From the NCBI GenBank assembly GCA_024349245.1, contig JALDNG010000038.1:5570611-5634610 (forward strand): 64,000 nucleotides of DNA, in the 5' to 3' direction. The position numbers were made by a program, and so were the translations under genes. Every line of letters begins with the position of its first letter. The first letter of the stretch is position 1. This DNA comes from Neodontobutis hainanensis. Taxonomy: Eukaryota; Chordata; Actinopteri; Gobiiformes; Odontobutidae. The notes under the pieces were generated by a model. That model ran no database searches and was not told the DNA's origin. It saw only the letters and a list, made by a program, of their open reading frames with translations. Shown here piece by piece: positions 10,985-21,800 of the stretch.

Positions 10985-13521
10985 AGTTTTCGCGCTTCTT
11001 CTCAGTGCCGTGAAAAAATCAGAGAAAGGTAACGGCAGAATTTATCTCTCTTGTGATTTACGTGTTCATATTTGATAGAAAGTTCATATTAATCGCATAA
11101 ATATATTGTTCATGATTTATAAGGTTCTAGGCATTGTGTCTGTTGGTGAAAAAGTGTGTGAAAAAGTGTTTTATATCTAAATACAGCACTTTGAATAAAG
11201 CTAGCATTAGCATGTGTGTGTGAGCTAGCGGGTGTGGCCTCATGTATCTGTGGTGCTTTATTTTATGTTCCTACAGCAGTAGCGCCGAGATCCCAAACTG
11301 GCAGATGGCTTGCCAGTTCACCAGCCACAACCACCAGAGGGCGCATTTGTGGCTTGCCACTTTTAAAAGTGGAAAGCCACTTTTAAAAGTGGCAGATCAC
11401 TTGGCTTTCCACTTTTAAAAGTGGAAAGCCACTTTTAAAAATGGCAGATCACTTGGCTTTCCACTTTTAAAAGTGAAAAGTGGCAGACCACTTTTAAAAC
11501 ACCTTTTATTTAAAAAAACTTTTTTTGTTTAGCTGCAAATTGTTGGAAATATGTTATGGTGTATTACTTTAGATCAGTTAAATTATCAAAGTTTTTACCA
11601 GCGAGGAGTTTATAATAATTTTCACTCTAAGATATTTAAATCTAAACCTAAGGCACTGGCCTTGTCAAAACGACCAATTCGTCAAGGGATCTGTCTGCAG
11701 GACTACAGCCCATACACCATGATACATGGAGTTGTAAATAAAGTGTTTGTCGCCCTCTTTTGGTGAAAATAGAGTAGTGTTTGAACCAAGTAGAGCACAA
11801 TGTGTGTAAATACTGTGCCATTGAAAGATTTATAATATAAATGTGCATACTTATAAGAATAAACTATAAGAAGCCATTGTATTTAAATATTGTCTTTCAG
11901 AAAGTGACCTGACCTCTGATTAAAACGGCATCCAAAAGAAAAAAGAGACCACAATAGAATCATGTTTTTCACTTCTTTATTTCTCCTAAAACGTAAATAG
12001 AACATTGTACAAAAACGTACAAATTACTAAATTAACATGAAGGACAAATAATTGGTGGTCATTTATGCGTTCCAAGTCCAAAAATCACCCGGTGATCGAT
12101 TTACTAGTCTGGCTAAGTGGCTAGGCTAACAGTACCAAACACAGTTTGTATAGATGAGCACATAATTCACGATTTACGGCTTCGATCATATGTTCACAAA
12201 CATGTCTTACAGCTGTCAAAACGCCTTTTCTATTTCAATTATGTGTGTGCACTTTTAATAATATAAATAGTCTATTTTTGTCTGACCTGTTGAGTAAAGT
12301 CGCATATGCATTAGGATACGTGGCCAAAGTCCGAGTAGCCGTTTTAACAAAAGTGGCCGGACTGTTTTCGAGAGGCTAGAGCCATGGCCGTCAGTCATCA
12401 TAAACCATCAAAACTGGCCTGCCACTTTAAAAAGTGGAAAGCCAAGTGATCTGCCACTTTTACAAGTGGCTTTCCACTTTTAAAAAGTGGAAAGCCAAGT
12501 GATCTGCCACTTTTAAATTGGCTTTCCACTTTTAAAAGTGGAAAGCCAAGTGATCTGCCACTTTTAAAAGTGGCTTTCCACTTTTAAAAAGTGGAAAGCC
12601 AAGTGATCTGCCACTTTTAAAAGTGGCTTTCCACTTTAAAGTGGCAAGCCACAAATGCGCCTCTGGTGGTTGTGGCTGGTGAACTGGCAAGCCATCTGCC
12701 AGTTTGGGATCTCGGCATTGAAAGTCGAGTAGGACGTGCAGGACACGCCTATTATTTGTTACGTAAAGTAGAAAGCTCCAAGCTCCCAGTGAACAGTCTG
12801 GTTCTTTGTGGTCGCCTGACTGGTCTGACTGGGACGTCTCTCTCGTAAAGCCAGGTAAAAGGCCTATATTTTGTAAAGCTAGTGTCTTGTATTGGTCTTG
12901 TAACATGTCCAGACTTCGCGTCCTTAAGTGACCTTTTGGATTTGCACTCTTCCACTGCAATGGTGGCCTATCCCTCTTTGTGTAGCCTACACACATTACA
13001 CATGTAGCCTCGCTTCCTTTGTTGACTTACTTTTAACACGTAGCATATTTAATATAATTTAAAAAATTACGCAATCACCCTTTTATATTGACCAAAAAAA
13101 AAAAAAAATAGACATAATCAGGAAGAGTTTGCTACTCCTTCTGTCAACATTGCTACACTTGAAATGCAGATGTAGCGGACTTACGAATGTGCTTTCTCTT
13201 TCTTGCATCAGGTTATTCGAGATGGTTGTCTTATCCAAAGAGTATGGGTTTGTGGTTTTGACCGGTGTTGCCAGCATGGTCATGGTTGGGCACCTGGCCC
13301 TCAAAGTGGGTGAAGCACGCAAGAAGTACAAAGAGTGGGTGAGCAAACGAACCTGACTACAAATGTACAAACCGATTAGCATAATTCATTTAAGGTGTCA
13401 TCACTGTTTCTACCACATGTGGATTAAATGTGACACAATCTCTAAAACTTTCCTCCAGTATCCTAAAATGTACAGCGATGATGCAGAAAATGGAAACGTT
13501 TTCAATTGTATCCAGCGATCC
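10985..13521 (+). pseudogene. mgst3: mgst3 (microsomal glutathione S-transferase 3), 5' part only, unit 1
   Basis: MGST3 is an endoplasmic-reticulum MAPEG-family membrane enzyme with glutathione transferase/peroxidase activity. A GC-rich non-coding exon 1 ends at 11028 (AAAG|GTAACG). Exon 2 (13212-13338) starts MVVLSKEYGFVVLTGVASMV with ATG at 13222; the coding part is 117 nt and runs to ARKKYKEW at a GTGAGC donor, a clear match to the MGST3 N terminus. Exon 3 starts 13459 after CTCCAG and reads YPKMYSDDAENGNVFNCIQR, then from about 13522 loses homology and runs into a foldback-repeat arm with a stop. The remaining half of the protein (three membrane helices and the catalytic loop) is absent. 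A second truncated copy lies at 28190-30652. It cannot make the enzyme. Confidence 0.88.
11284..12716. repeat. Foldback-type element with palindromic arms, unit 1
   Basis: The left end GCCGAGATCCCAAACTGGCA is the reverse complement of the right end at 12716, giving terminal inverted repeats of about 75 bp. Inside each arm are iterated palindromes built from CCACTTTTAAAAGTGG alternating with AAAGCCAAGTGATCTGCCAC (left arm to about 11490, right arm 12420-12645). The roughly 900-bp centre (11500-12410) carries no recognised gene and no transposase. No target-site duplication was evident. It lies in mgst3 intron 1. Family resemblance: FB-like or large MITE; uncertain. Confidence 0.8.
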
Positions 13522-13529
13522 AGTGGTGA

Positions 13530-13636
13530 TACCTTAAAAGTGGCTTTCCACTTTTAAAAGTGGCAAGCCACAAATGCGCCCTCTGGTGGTTGTGGCTGGT
13601 GAACTGGCAAGCCATCTGCCAGTTTGGGATCTCGGC
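13530..13636. repeat. Isolated arm of the foldback element, in mgst3 exon 3
   Basis: One arm only: a CTTTTAAAAGTGG palindrome, then GGCAAGCCACAAATGCGCCC and ending in GGGATCTCGGC, identical in order to the right arm of 11284-12716. It replaces the rest of mgst3 exon 3. Confidence 0.85.
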
Positions 13637-13650
13637 GTCTCTCTCCTACA

Positions 13651-14005
13651 GACTTGTGTGGGAAAGTGAGACCTGGAGTGGCTGTAGAGTGATATTTTTG
13701 TGTTTCACACAGATATGTGGTTGATGTATTGTGCACTATTCAATGTGATTTTATTATTTTGTTGTATATTGTTCATATATCATGTACCTTTTGTACATGA
13801 TTATTTGTTCTATTGAAAATATAAAATTGCCATGATTAAAGGGGTTTACTTGTTAATGATGTACACTATACGATCACACTGTAAAAATATAAATATCATT
13901 GTAATAGGTAAAATTGTATTAACACGAGTGCCATGAGGAAATCAGAGGGGAGACTTGTGTGGGAAAGTGAGTGGCTGTAAAGTGATATTTTTGTGTTTCA
14001 CACAG
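13651..14005. repeat. Direct repeat pair upstream of mtch2
   Basis: The stretch starting GACTTGTGTGGGAAAGTGAG and ending TGTGTTTCACACAG occurs at 13651-13712 and again, 8 bp shorter, at 13952-14005, about 300 bp apart. The second copy lies just 5' of the mtch2 start codon and probably belongs to its 5' UTR or promoter; the first may be a duplicated leader. The AT-rich sequence between them carries no gene. Confidence 0.7.
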
Positions 14006-14023
14006 TAAACTTTCTGACAAAAG

Positions 14024-16632
14024 ATGGCGGACACATGTGGCGATGTTTTATTTGGAGCGGGGCTTACCCTCGTCTCCCATCCTCTCACCTACACAAGTTT
14101 CCTGATCCAGGTAAGGCCTGGGGTTTTCGAGGGGTTTTTGTTTCAGAAAAGCTGAAAGCCAGAGGTTTTACGGCTACTCTCTGCTTCCCGTTGTTTAGTC
14201 AACTCGGAAGTTGCCGAACAGGAAACCGTATCTCTAATGTAAAAACGATACAATTATAACACTACTTTGCCTCCTAATTAATATTTTCACGACTTAGGCA
14301 AATATTAAGGGTTAACAAGGCGAATACGCATACATATGTCATTTCGGTTATTATTAAATACACATTAAAGTGCAGGTTTAGGTGACTGAGTGGTGATACA
14401 GTGTGGGTTGTCCCTGTGACCTTCAGTATTAAAATACTCCATTGTGGGCGAAAGAGAGCTGGGTCATAATTTTTGTCTAGTTAAAGGTTATTTCATTGTC
14501 ATATTGAATGTCGCTCCTAAACCATGCTTTTACACAAATCTTTATCACTTTATCACAAATTAAGTTGCTGAATGTACTGAATGTAAGAAATGGGAAGTCT
14601 GCCATTATGGCCTGAACACCCTTATACAAAATGCTACTCCTCCGTGGATCTTCTTCCAAAAGGCTCTAAATTGGTCACCATCATCTACAGAAGTCGGGCA
14701 TCAAAAGTTATCAACAGTTTTTGAGGAAGTCTTACGTTTGTCGCATACTTTGTGGTCTGATTTGCCAACATCCAATATTTCGCTCAAACATCGTTGGATT
14801 GAGTGCACGTGGCAGAGTGGTTAGCACTCCTGCCTCACAGCAAGAAGGTCGTGAGTTCAAAACCCGGCCGACTCAAATATTCTCGGCCGTCTCCGGTCTT
14901 TCTGTGAGGAGTTTGCATGTCCTCCACGTGTTACCGTGGGTTCTCTCCAGGTACTCTGGCTTCCTCCCACCATCCAAAGACATGCATGTATAGGTTAATT
15001 GGCAAATCTAAAGTGTCCCTAGTGAATGAATGTGAGAGTGAATGATTGTCTGTCATTGTCTGTCTCTATATGTCAGCCCTGCGACTAACTGGCCACTGTC
15101 CAGGGTGTACCCCGCCTCAGGCTCAAAGCTGCTGGGATAGGCTCCAGTCACCCGTGACCCCTAATGGGACAAAGCGGTAGAAAATGAATGAATGAATGAA
15201 TGAATTGTTGGATTGAGTCTGACCCAATGTGACGGTTGTGCACAACCTGAAAACACTGATATGCCAACATAATGGCTACGTTTGAAATGGCTCTCCAGCG
15301 CCCCCTACAAATTTTGAATGTAACTTTTTAGGGACTTTTGTTGGGAAATTTAGTTTGTCAGAGGCAAATGAAATTTGGGAAACACATTCCTCATGTCCCC
15401 TGGAAACAGCCTATGGGTACCGACCCCTAACTGCTACTGTGATGTCATGGGAATGGCCCAGGTGTGTGATTATGGATGAATGGGAGCTGACAATTGAACA
15501 CTCATTTGACCCAGTAAAAATATTCTAAAGGCCAACATCTAAATTGATCACAAGTGGTTTATTTCCATGAAATAATAGTATGGTGTGTGTTTGTCATAAA
15601 GTTTTCACTTTAAGTGGTGTTCACTTGTCAGGTAGGACATGAGCCGCTGCCTCCCACTCTGGGCAGAAGTCTGTTTGGGAGACAGGTATACCAGCTGCCT
15701 GGACTGTTTGCTTACGGTGAGTGCAGCACCAAAGGTCACTCATTTTATTAAAGTTTATAATTATGAAAGTCATAATTTGATCAACACTAAATTTATTTGC
15801 ATATTGTTTCTAATTACAGCAAAACATATTATTAAAATGGACGGGAAAGCGGGACTTTTCAGAGGCCTCGGTCCAAGGCTCTGCGGCTTCACCATCAACA
15901 AGGTGGTGCACGACAAAGTGTTGCAGGTAAAATTGTTTACAACTCAAATTTTTGACTATATAAATATTAAAATGAGGCATGTTCAGTAAATTGTAGATTT
16001 AATTCTAGTCTGTGTGCTTGTGCAACTGTGGAAAATGTGGCAGAAGATGACATCTAAAAATGTATTTGTCGGAATGTCAAATCCATAAATTTCTTTTTTA
16101 TTTTTCACAGAAATGCCATGAGAAAGTTGTGATAAGAATGTTTGTTTTATTTAGAAACAGATTAATGTAGTGTGTTTTGCAGTACAGAAGTGCATTTCTT
16201 ATGACCAAATAAGGGTGCAAGCATTTAGATAAAATTACAATTATTTCTACATTGTTCTGCATGTTTAAGCACCAAAACCAAACCTAACTAAAGCAGTATT
16301 AAAACATGTTGTTTATTTACTACAATTTGGCCACTACAGAGTCAAATACAGCTCACATGCTAATTTTTACCTGCTCCATCACTGTTTGAACCCTGTCCAA
16401 TGAAAGGAAAGGAGCGTAATACCAGAACACACATTCTCTGTTGTTGCTCGGCAGATGGACGCAAGCAATTTTGTTACTGACTGAGCACTGACTTTGTTAA
16501 AAACCTTTTGTATGACTTTATAGACATTTAACACTTGAAATGTAAGAACTGATTTGTAGTAACTCTTTTTTCCAGCTTTTAGGCGGGCCACAGGAGGCTA
16601 TAGCCGGCTCACTAAAATATGTTGTTAATCAG
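14024..16632 (+). pseudogene. mtch2: mtch2 exons 1-5 (mitochondrial carrier homologue 2), unit 1, 3'-truncated
   Basis: MTCH2 is a divergent SLC25-type protein of the mitochondrial outer membrane that binds tBID and inserts alpha-helical proteins. Exon 1 (14024-14110) reads MADTCGDVLFGAGLTLVSHP...SFLIQ; exon 2 (15632-15716) VGHEPLPPTLGRSLFGRQVY...GLFAY; exon 3 (15820-15926) KHIIKMDGKAGLFRGLGPRL...KVLQ; a very short exon 4 (16111-16128, KCHEKV, donor uncertain); exon 5 (16576-16632) LLGGPQEAIAGSLKYVVNQ. Phases agree and all five are open. After the exon 5 donor the gene stops: at 16651 the intron is replaced by a LINE. About half of the roughly 300-residue protein, including the PFVLVSN repeat, is missing. 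It contains a SINE in intron 1. Confidence 0.88.
14805..15206 (+). mobile_element. tRNA-headed SINE in mtch2 intron 1, unit 1
   Basis: The head has an A-box-like TGGCAGAGTGGTTAGCAC and a B-box-like GTGAGTTCAAAAC; the body has GAGGAGTTTGCATGTCCTCC and GTCAGCCCTGCGACTAACTG, and it ends in a GAAT repeat. A 12-bp target duplication GTTGGATTGAGT flanks it (14793-14804 and 15207-15218). This is a V-SINE-like fish family moved by LINE machinery. Confidence 0.88.
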
Positions 16633-16650
16633 GTAATGCTTTAACTTTAA

Positions 16651-16982
16651 CTTTTTTAAGTTGTTACTTCTAAGTTCAGCCTCAATCTTATCCTTATATC
16701 TCAATTTGGCTTTTTTAATTTCAGCCCTGATCTCCTTTCTCACAACCCTCTCTGCATTCACATCACCTTCGTTAAATACAGTTTTCCTTTTGATAAGCAG
16801 ATCTTTCATGTCCTTGGAAATCCATGGTTTGTTATTAGGATACACCTTGACTTCCCTGTTTGGGAGAACTGAGTCTTTACAGAAGGAGATGTAATTGCAG
16901 ACAACATCAGTCAGTTCATCTATGTCAGAACAAGAGTTCTGAAACACTGTCCAGTCTGTGCACTCGAAGCAGCCCTGCAGCG
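16651..16982 (-). mobile_element. LINE fragment (endonuclease-RT linker), left part
   Basis: The minus strand gives an open frame from about 16947 to 16612 containing DELTDVVCNYISFCKDSVLP and NKPWISKDMKDLLIKRKTVF, the linker between endonuclease and RT in fish L2/CR1-type LINEs. It continues the LINE at 26260-27394 and is separated from it by ERV1. The RT domain is absent because the fragment ends at the unit 1 breakpoint (16651). AGCG at 16979-16982 is the retroviral target duplication. Confidence 0.85.
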
Positions 16983-17405
16983 TGTGGTTGAAAAAATAAA
17001 TATATTATTGTGGAATAAGTTTGAGAGAAAACAACAGATGTCTTTTGGTAATTTATTTAAGGAAAAAGGAAAAAAGAATTCAGAGACATTTTTTGCAAAA
17101 GGAGGAATGGGCATACAAATCTGTCTGTGTACAGGGTTGCATGAACAGTCCCAATGTTAACTAGGCAGACTTAGAATTTATACTGAAATCACAGCAGATA
17201 AGAAAAATGAAACACTGGCTCTCAGGGAGTGAGCCGTCTAACATGAATCAGCATTTTACTGGTTTTCCCAGAAAACAGAGTTGTCTCTGTATAAGACAAT
17301 TGTATCAGTTTGAAAACAGTAGCACAGGTGGTGCACATATCATTCTGCTGTGGTCAAGGACAGCACAGAGCATGTGAAAGAGGAAAATATCATTTTCCCA
17401 TTACA
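16983..17405 (-). repeat. ERV1 3' LTR
   Basis: 423 bp, TGTAATGG...CAACCACA in proviral orientation. A TATA-like TATAAAT lies at 17174-17185 and AATAAA at 17052-17057 (both read on the minus strand), giving a conventional U3-R-U5 layout. The inner side carries the polypurine tract. Confidence 0.95.
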
Positions 17406-17418
17406 ATTCCCTCCTTTT
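17406..17418 (-). promoter_or_regulatory. ERV1 polypurine tract
   Basis: On the minus strand AAAAGGAGGGAAT directly precedes the TG of the 3' LTR, the position where plus-strand DNA synthesis is primed. Confidence 0.85.
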
Positions 17419-17943
17419 GATCAAACACAATTGATCAACCAAAATCAATCAAAACTCAATTAAGTTACAAAACATAAATCAAATTAACCTTAGCTTTGTG
17501 AGTTGTACTACAGTTGTAGTGCCGAAAAACCCAGCCGAGGGCTGACTAAATCAAGTAGAAACATTTCATACTATCAGTAGCTGACCTAACGCTGGGAAAA
17601 GAACACCACAGCCCCTCCCTCAAAGGCGGCGTAACTCACTAAGGTTAAACATAAGCATTAGATGAAAAAAAAAAATATTCACAAAACAAATCACTTTGTA
17701 AAACTTAAAAACCTTCAAGTCAATTAACACTTTACCTCAAAGAAAGCATTAGTGAAAAAATTTAAAAACACCACATGTAAGTACACAATTTTAGCCTTAG
17801 CGTGTCTAAAATAACAAAAATTTAAATTATCAGGTTCAAAAGTTGATTAGCTGTGATTGCTTTGGTGACTATATTTCACAATTACTATTTCAAAAGAAAA
17901 TTACATGTGGATTACACAGACATAGGAACATACTTAGTCATAC
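17419..17943. other. ERV1 region between env stub and 3' LTR
   Basis: AT-rich sequence with no open frame of note on either strand. It is probably the 3' untranslated part of the provirus. Confidence 0.5.
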
Positions 17944-18198
17944 TTAGTCTTCTTCAAATAGATGAGCAAATAAAACAGAATTAACAGAATCACAATCAAG
18001 AGCAGAGGTGTCAGGGTTGTGGTCTTTGTCCTGTTGAGGCAATTCAACATAGAGTTTAGCTAATTGCAGGTTAAAAAGAGAAGTCACTAATCTTCGGATG
18101 AGCGGGATAATGCAGCAGGAGACAAGGAAAAGAAGGATAATAGCCACTAAAAGTAGGCCTGCGAGTTTAGTTAACCATGTTTTCCAAACACCGCCCAT
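17944..18198 (-). pseudogene. ERV1 env remnant (membrane anchor and tail)
   Basis: An 84-codon frame carries WLTKLAGLLLVAIILLFLVS and a cysteine/arginine-flanked stretch (CCIIPLIRRLVTSL), then a polar tail with an acidic end. Position (between pol and 3' LTR) and shape fit the C terminus of a retroviral transmembrane subunit. The surface subunit, fusion peptide and the immunosuppressive/CX6CC region are not present upstream, so this provirus has no usable envelope. Confidence 0.6.
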
Positions 18199-18651
18199 TT
18201 TTAATGTTAAAAGATCTGTTCAATAATAGCAATAATTAAATGATAGTAACAAATAAAATAAAATTAAGCAGTTATCATAACATTAACATGTATAAGTATG
18301 TAATGATTGTTTAATAAATCTTCAAAATTTAATCATTAGAGCAATTTTAAATGCAATAAAGAACCCCCCCCCCCCCCCAAAAAAAAAAAAAAAAAAATAT
18401 ACATATATATTTGTCAGTATAAAACTGGTTATCAGTGATGTGAGGAACTGTGGGACAGATGAGTGTGTGTCACACGTTATAGTTACGCTGTTAAATTTGC
18501 TGAAAATGGTCAGCTCTATTTCTTCAGGTGGTACAGAGTCTTTCATAAACTTGATTGTAGGTGGGACCAGCTCTCGGCACTGGTCTCAACGTTGAACTGC
18601 GTTTACCAGAGCAGTTTCAGCGGAGGAGGTGAGCGAAAATCTCACCCCAGC
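18199..18651. other. ERV1 deletion scar with poly-C/poly-A run
   Basis: Where env would be expected there are only about 450 bp, including a run of about 16 C followed by about 19 A near 18363-18398. A minus-strand frame (18546-18322) is not similar to anything I recognise. This is probably a deletion-shortened env region. Confidence 0.5.
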
Positions 18652-18843
18652 CCACGTAGTCAACGATGGAGGTAGAGCTAAGGTCTCACCTCAGATCTCC
18701 CACGTAGTCAACGATGGAGGTAGAGCTAAGGTCTCACCTCAGATTTCCCACGTAGTCAACGATGGAGGTAGAGCTAAGGTCTCACCTCAGATTTCCCACG
18801 TAGTCAACGATGGAGGTAGAGCTAAGGTCTCACCTCAGGTTTC
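18652..18843. repeat. 48-bp tandem repeat, four copies, in ERV1
   Basis: Units begin CACGTAGTCAACGATGGAGG and continue with TAGAGCTAAGGTCTCACCTC; four nearly identical copies lie head to tail just 3' of the pol stop (proviral orientation). They translate to repeats (HVVNDGGRAKVSPQIS) on the plus strand only by chance of unit length. Confidence 0.95.
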
Positions 18844-18889
18844 CCCAGGGAGCTTGTTCTCGGGACAAGCCTCTTACTTTTGTGATCAT

Positions 18890-21800
18890 TCACTGGGTCC
18901 CCTCTTTGACAGTGGGGGAGTAGTTGACGAGCTGGTCAGGTGGAGGAATCTTTTTGCAGTGTTGTGCATGGATCCAAGGGACTCTTTCTGCGACCTTCAC
19001 AGCCGTGTGGGTCGTGAGCAGGATCTGATAGGGTCCACACCAGGGTTTGTCTCTCCAGCTGCGCTTCCTCAGGTTTCTCACCAGGATGTAGTCGCCAGGC
19101 TGGAGTTTGTGGAACTGGTGGGTGGCCGGTTTGGGCAGGGAATCAAGCACCTGAGATCTAATATCAGAGAGAACATTAGAGAGTGAAATACAATAGGATA
19201 TCATTGGGTCTGGCAGAGTACTATCGGCCAGTGCTGCAGGTTTAGATGGGGGTCCAAACCCAATTCCAGGAGGTAGTCCAAACACTATCTCAAAGGGAGA
19301 AAGGTTATTTCGCACGCGCACTCTCATCCTCAGGTACATCAAAGCAATAGGCAGACATTTTACCCAGGTTTTACCTGTTGATTCAGATATTTTTGCTAAT
19401 TTGCGTTTCAGAGTGCCATTTTCTCTTTCTACAGCTCCTCCAGAAGCTGGATGGTAGGAGCAATGACTTTTCAGGTAAAATTTAAGGTGTTCACTCAGTG
19501 TTTTCAGAATGTCATTTACAAAATGAGTACCATTATCACTTGTAATTAGGTTCGGAAGTCCCCAGCGAGGAATTATTTCGCTTAAAAGGATTTTTGCTAC
19601 TGAGTCAGCAGTGCAGTGTTTTGTTGGGAATGCTTCTACCCACTTTGAAAACATGTCAACTATTACAAGACAGTATTTCTTACCTTCGCAGGGTGTTAAC
19701 TCAATGATGTCCATTTGAATGTGGCCAAAAGGCCTGGAGGTGGGTTTGTGACCTCCAACATCTGTTTTGTTGTAGGAGTTACCTTTAGAATTGTTGGTTA
19801 AGCAGATGAAGCATTTTGAGCAAAAATCTTCAGCAAATTTGTTAAACCCCACAGTAAACCAATGTCTTTGAAGGTCTTTTCTCATTCCCTCCTTTGACAC
19901 ATGGTCAACGCCATGTATCAATTTTGCAAAAGGCAGGAAGAGGGCTTGAGGAAGACATGGATTGCCATTAGGGCCCATCCAAACACCATTTATGTTTGTA
20001 CAGTTTTTCTTTTTCCAAGCAGCTTTGTCTGCTGGAGTGGAGATGCGGGCCAAATCAGAGAGTGAAACAATGTCAGAGTGAGTACAAGTGTGATCCGTTG
20101 TCTGGGAGAGTAATGTAACAACGTAGGGTGTGAGTGACTCTGCTTTTGCAGCTGCGTCTGCTCGTGCATTACCTAGAGAGACTGTGTCTTTGGCAGCGGT
20201 ATGTCCAGAACACTTACATACTGCCACGGCGGATGGGAGTAGCACTGCATCTAAAAGATCAGAAATCAAATCTTTGTGTGAAATGGGTTTGCCATCAGAT
20301 TTGAGGAATTTTCTGTGGCGCCAAAGTGCTGCGTGGTTGTGTAGAACACCAAATGCATATTGACTGTCTGTGTAAATGTTAACTGTTTTACCAGATGCCA
20401 ATTGACAGGCTTTGGTCAGGGCAATTAGTTCTGCTGCTTGCGCTGATAACCGAGGACTGAGAGGAGATGACGTCACTGTTGCATGATCATCCACAACTGC
20501 ATATCCAACGTGTGCAGTACCGGTGGCTGGGTCCTTGGAAGCTGAACCATCTACATAAAAAATGAGTTCAGGATTAGAAAGAGGAGTGTCAGTCAAATCA
20601 AGTCTTGGCAGACAGATAAGGTCAAGTTCAGAGAGACAACAGTGAGGTTCTCCCTCTCCTGGGAGAGGCAGGAGTGTGGCAGGGTTGAGAGTGTTACAAC
20701 GTTTAACCTCCACATTCGGTAGGTTCAGAAGAGTGGTGTTGTAACGTAGCTGACGAGCAGGGGTCAAGTGAGCTGTCTTTTGTTCAGTCAGAATGTTGGA
20801 GACAGCATGTGGAGCAAAAAGGGTCAGATGACTGTAGCCTACATAGGGACGAGAGGCAATTATTGCTGCTTCACAGGCTGCCAAAGCACGGAGACATGGT
20901 GGGTGGCCTCTAGCAACAGGATCAAGGTGTGTCGAGAAGTAACCCACAGGCTTCAGCAGCTGTCCCTGTTTTTGGGCGAGAACAGAATTCATACAACCAT
21001 CACGTTCGTCAACAAATTGGAAGAAAGGCTTGTCAGGGTTTGGCAATGCCAAAGCAGGGGCTGTCTGTAGAAGCAGTTTCAAATGAGTAAATGCAGAGTC
21101 AGCCTCAGATGTCCAAGTGAGTTTGGAGTGAAGTGTCATGTCTTTTTTCAGAGTAAGATCACGTAGTGGGCGTTCTACAGTAGAGTAATTTGGAATAAAA
21201 GTTCTGCAGTAGGAGCACATGCCAAGGAAAGACAGCATTTGTTTCTTAGTCAATGGTTTTGGGAAGTTGGCAATGGCTGTCACCCTGTCTGTAGTAATGC
21301 TTTTTTGTGAGTGAGTGATGACATGACCAAGAAACTGAACTTTCTGTTTTACAAACTGAATTTTAGAAAGTGAAACCTTGTGGCCCTGCTCAGCTAGGTG
21401 ATTTAACAGAAGCAGTGTGTCAGTCTCACACTGCTCCTTTGTGTCTGAACAGAGCATGACATCATCAACGTACTGCAAAATGGCAGAGTGTTGAAGTGTC
21501 AAATGAGAGAGGCTGTCACGTAATGCCTGACAGTAAACACTAGGAGCGCAATTTAGGCCTTGTGGCATTCGAGACCAGGAATAGAGTTTTCCTGCGAATT
21601 CGAAGGCAAACCAAAACTGTGAGTCTGGATGGACAGGTACAGAGAAAAAAGCATTTGAAACGTCAACCACAGAGAACCATTTTGAAGTTGTTGGAATTTG
21701 TGACATGATAGTGTATGGATTGGGACAGATTGGTGCTGGAGAGTGAATAGCATCGTTCACAGCACGCAGGTCTTGGACAAAGCGCCACTCAGTGGGCATT

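Larger units (their letters stand above)
10187..16650. repeat. Segmental duplication, unit 1
   Basis: The whole block (SINE, mgst3 5' part, foldback element, mtch2 exons 1-5) recurs in the same orientation at 27396-33762, offset about 17.2 kb at the left and 17.12 kb at the right. Similarity begins abruptly with ACCCTGTTCTGATATACTG at both sites and ends abruptly after the donor of mtch2 exon 5 (16632): to the right unit 1 meets a minus-strand LINE while unit 2 continues into mtch2 intron 5. Differences are mainly 1-2 base indels and a few substitutions. Confidence 0.93.

Noticed and set aside
11551..11766. 71-codon plus-strand frame in the centre of the foldback element
   Set aside because: No similarity to transposases or any family I recognise, and no supporting motif.
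14805..14880. tRNA gene
   Set aside because: A- and B-box-like sequences are present but the stems do not pair and the sequence continues into a SINE body with a 3' simple repeat and target duplication.
16379..16591. Minus-strand 70-codon frame MARLKAGKKSYYKS conserved in four copies
   Set aside because: It is antisense to mtch2 exon 5 and intron 4; its conservation reflects the segmental duplications and not coding constraint.
18629..19186. 185-codon plus-strand frame opposite the ERV1 pol end
   Set aside because: Its first part is the 48-bp repeat and the rest is antisense to integrase; no start context or homology.
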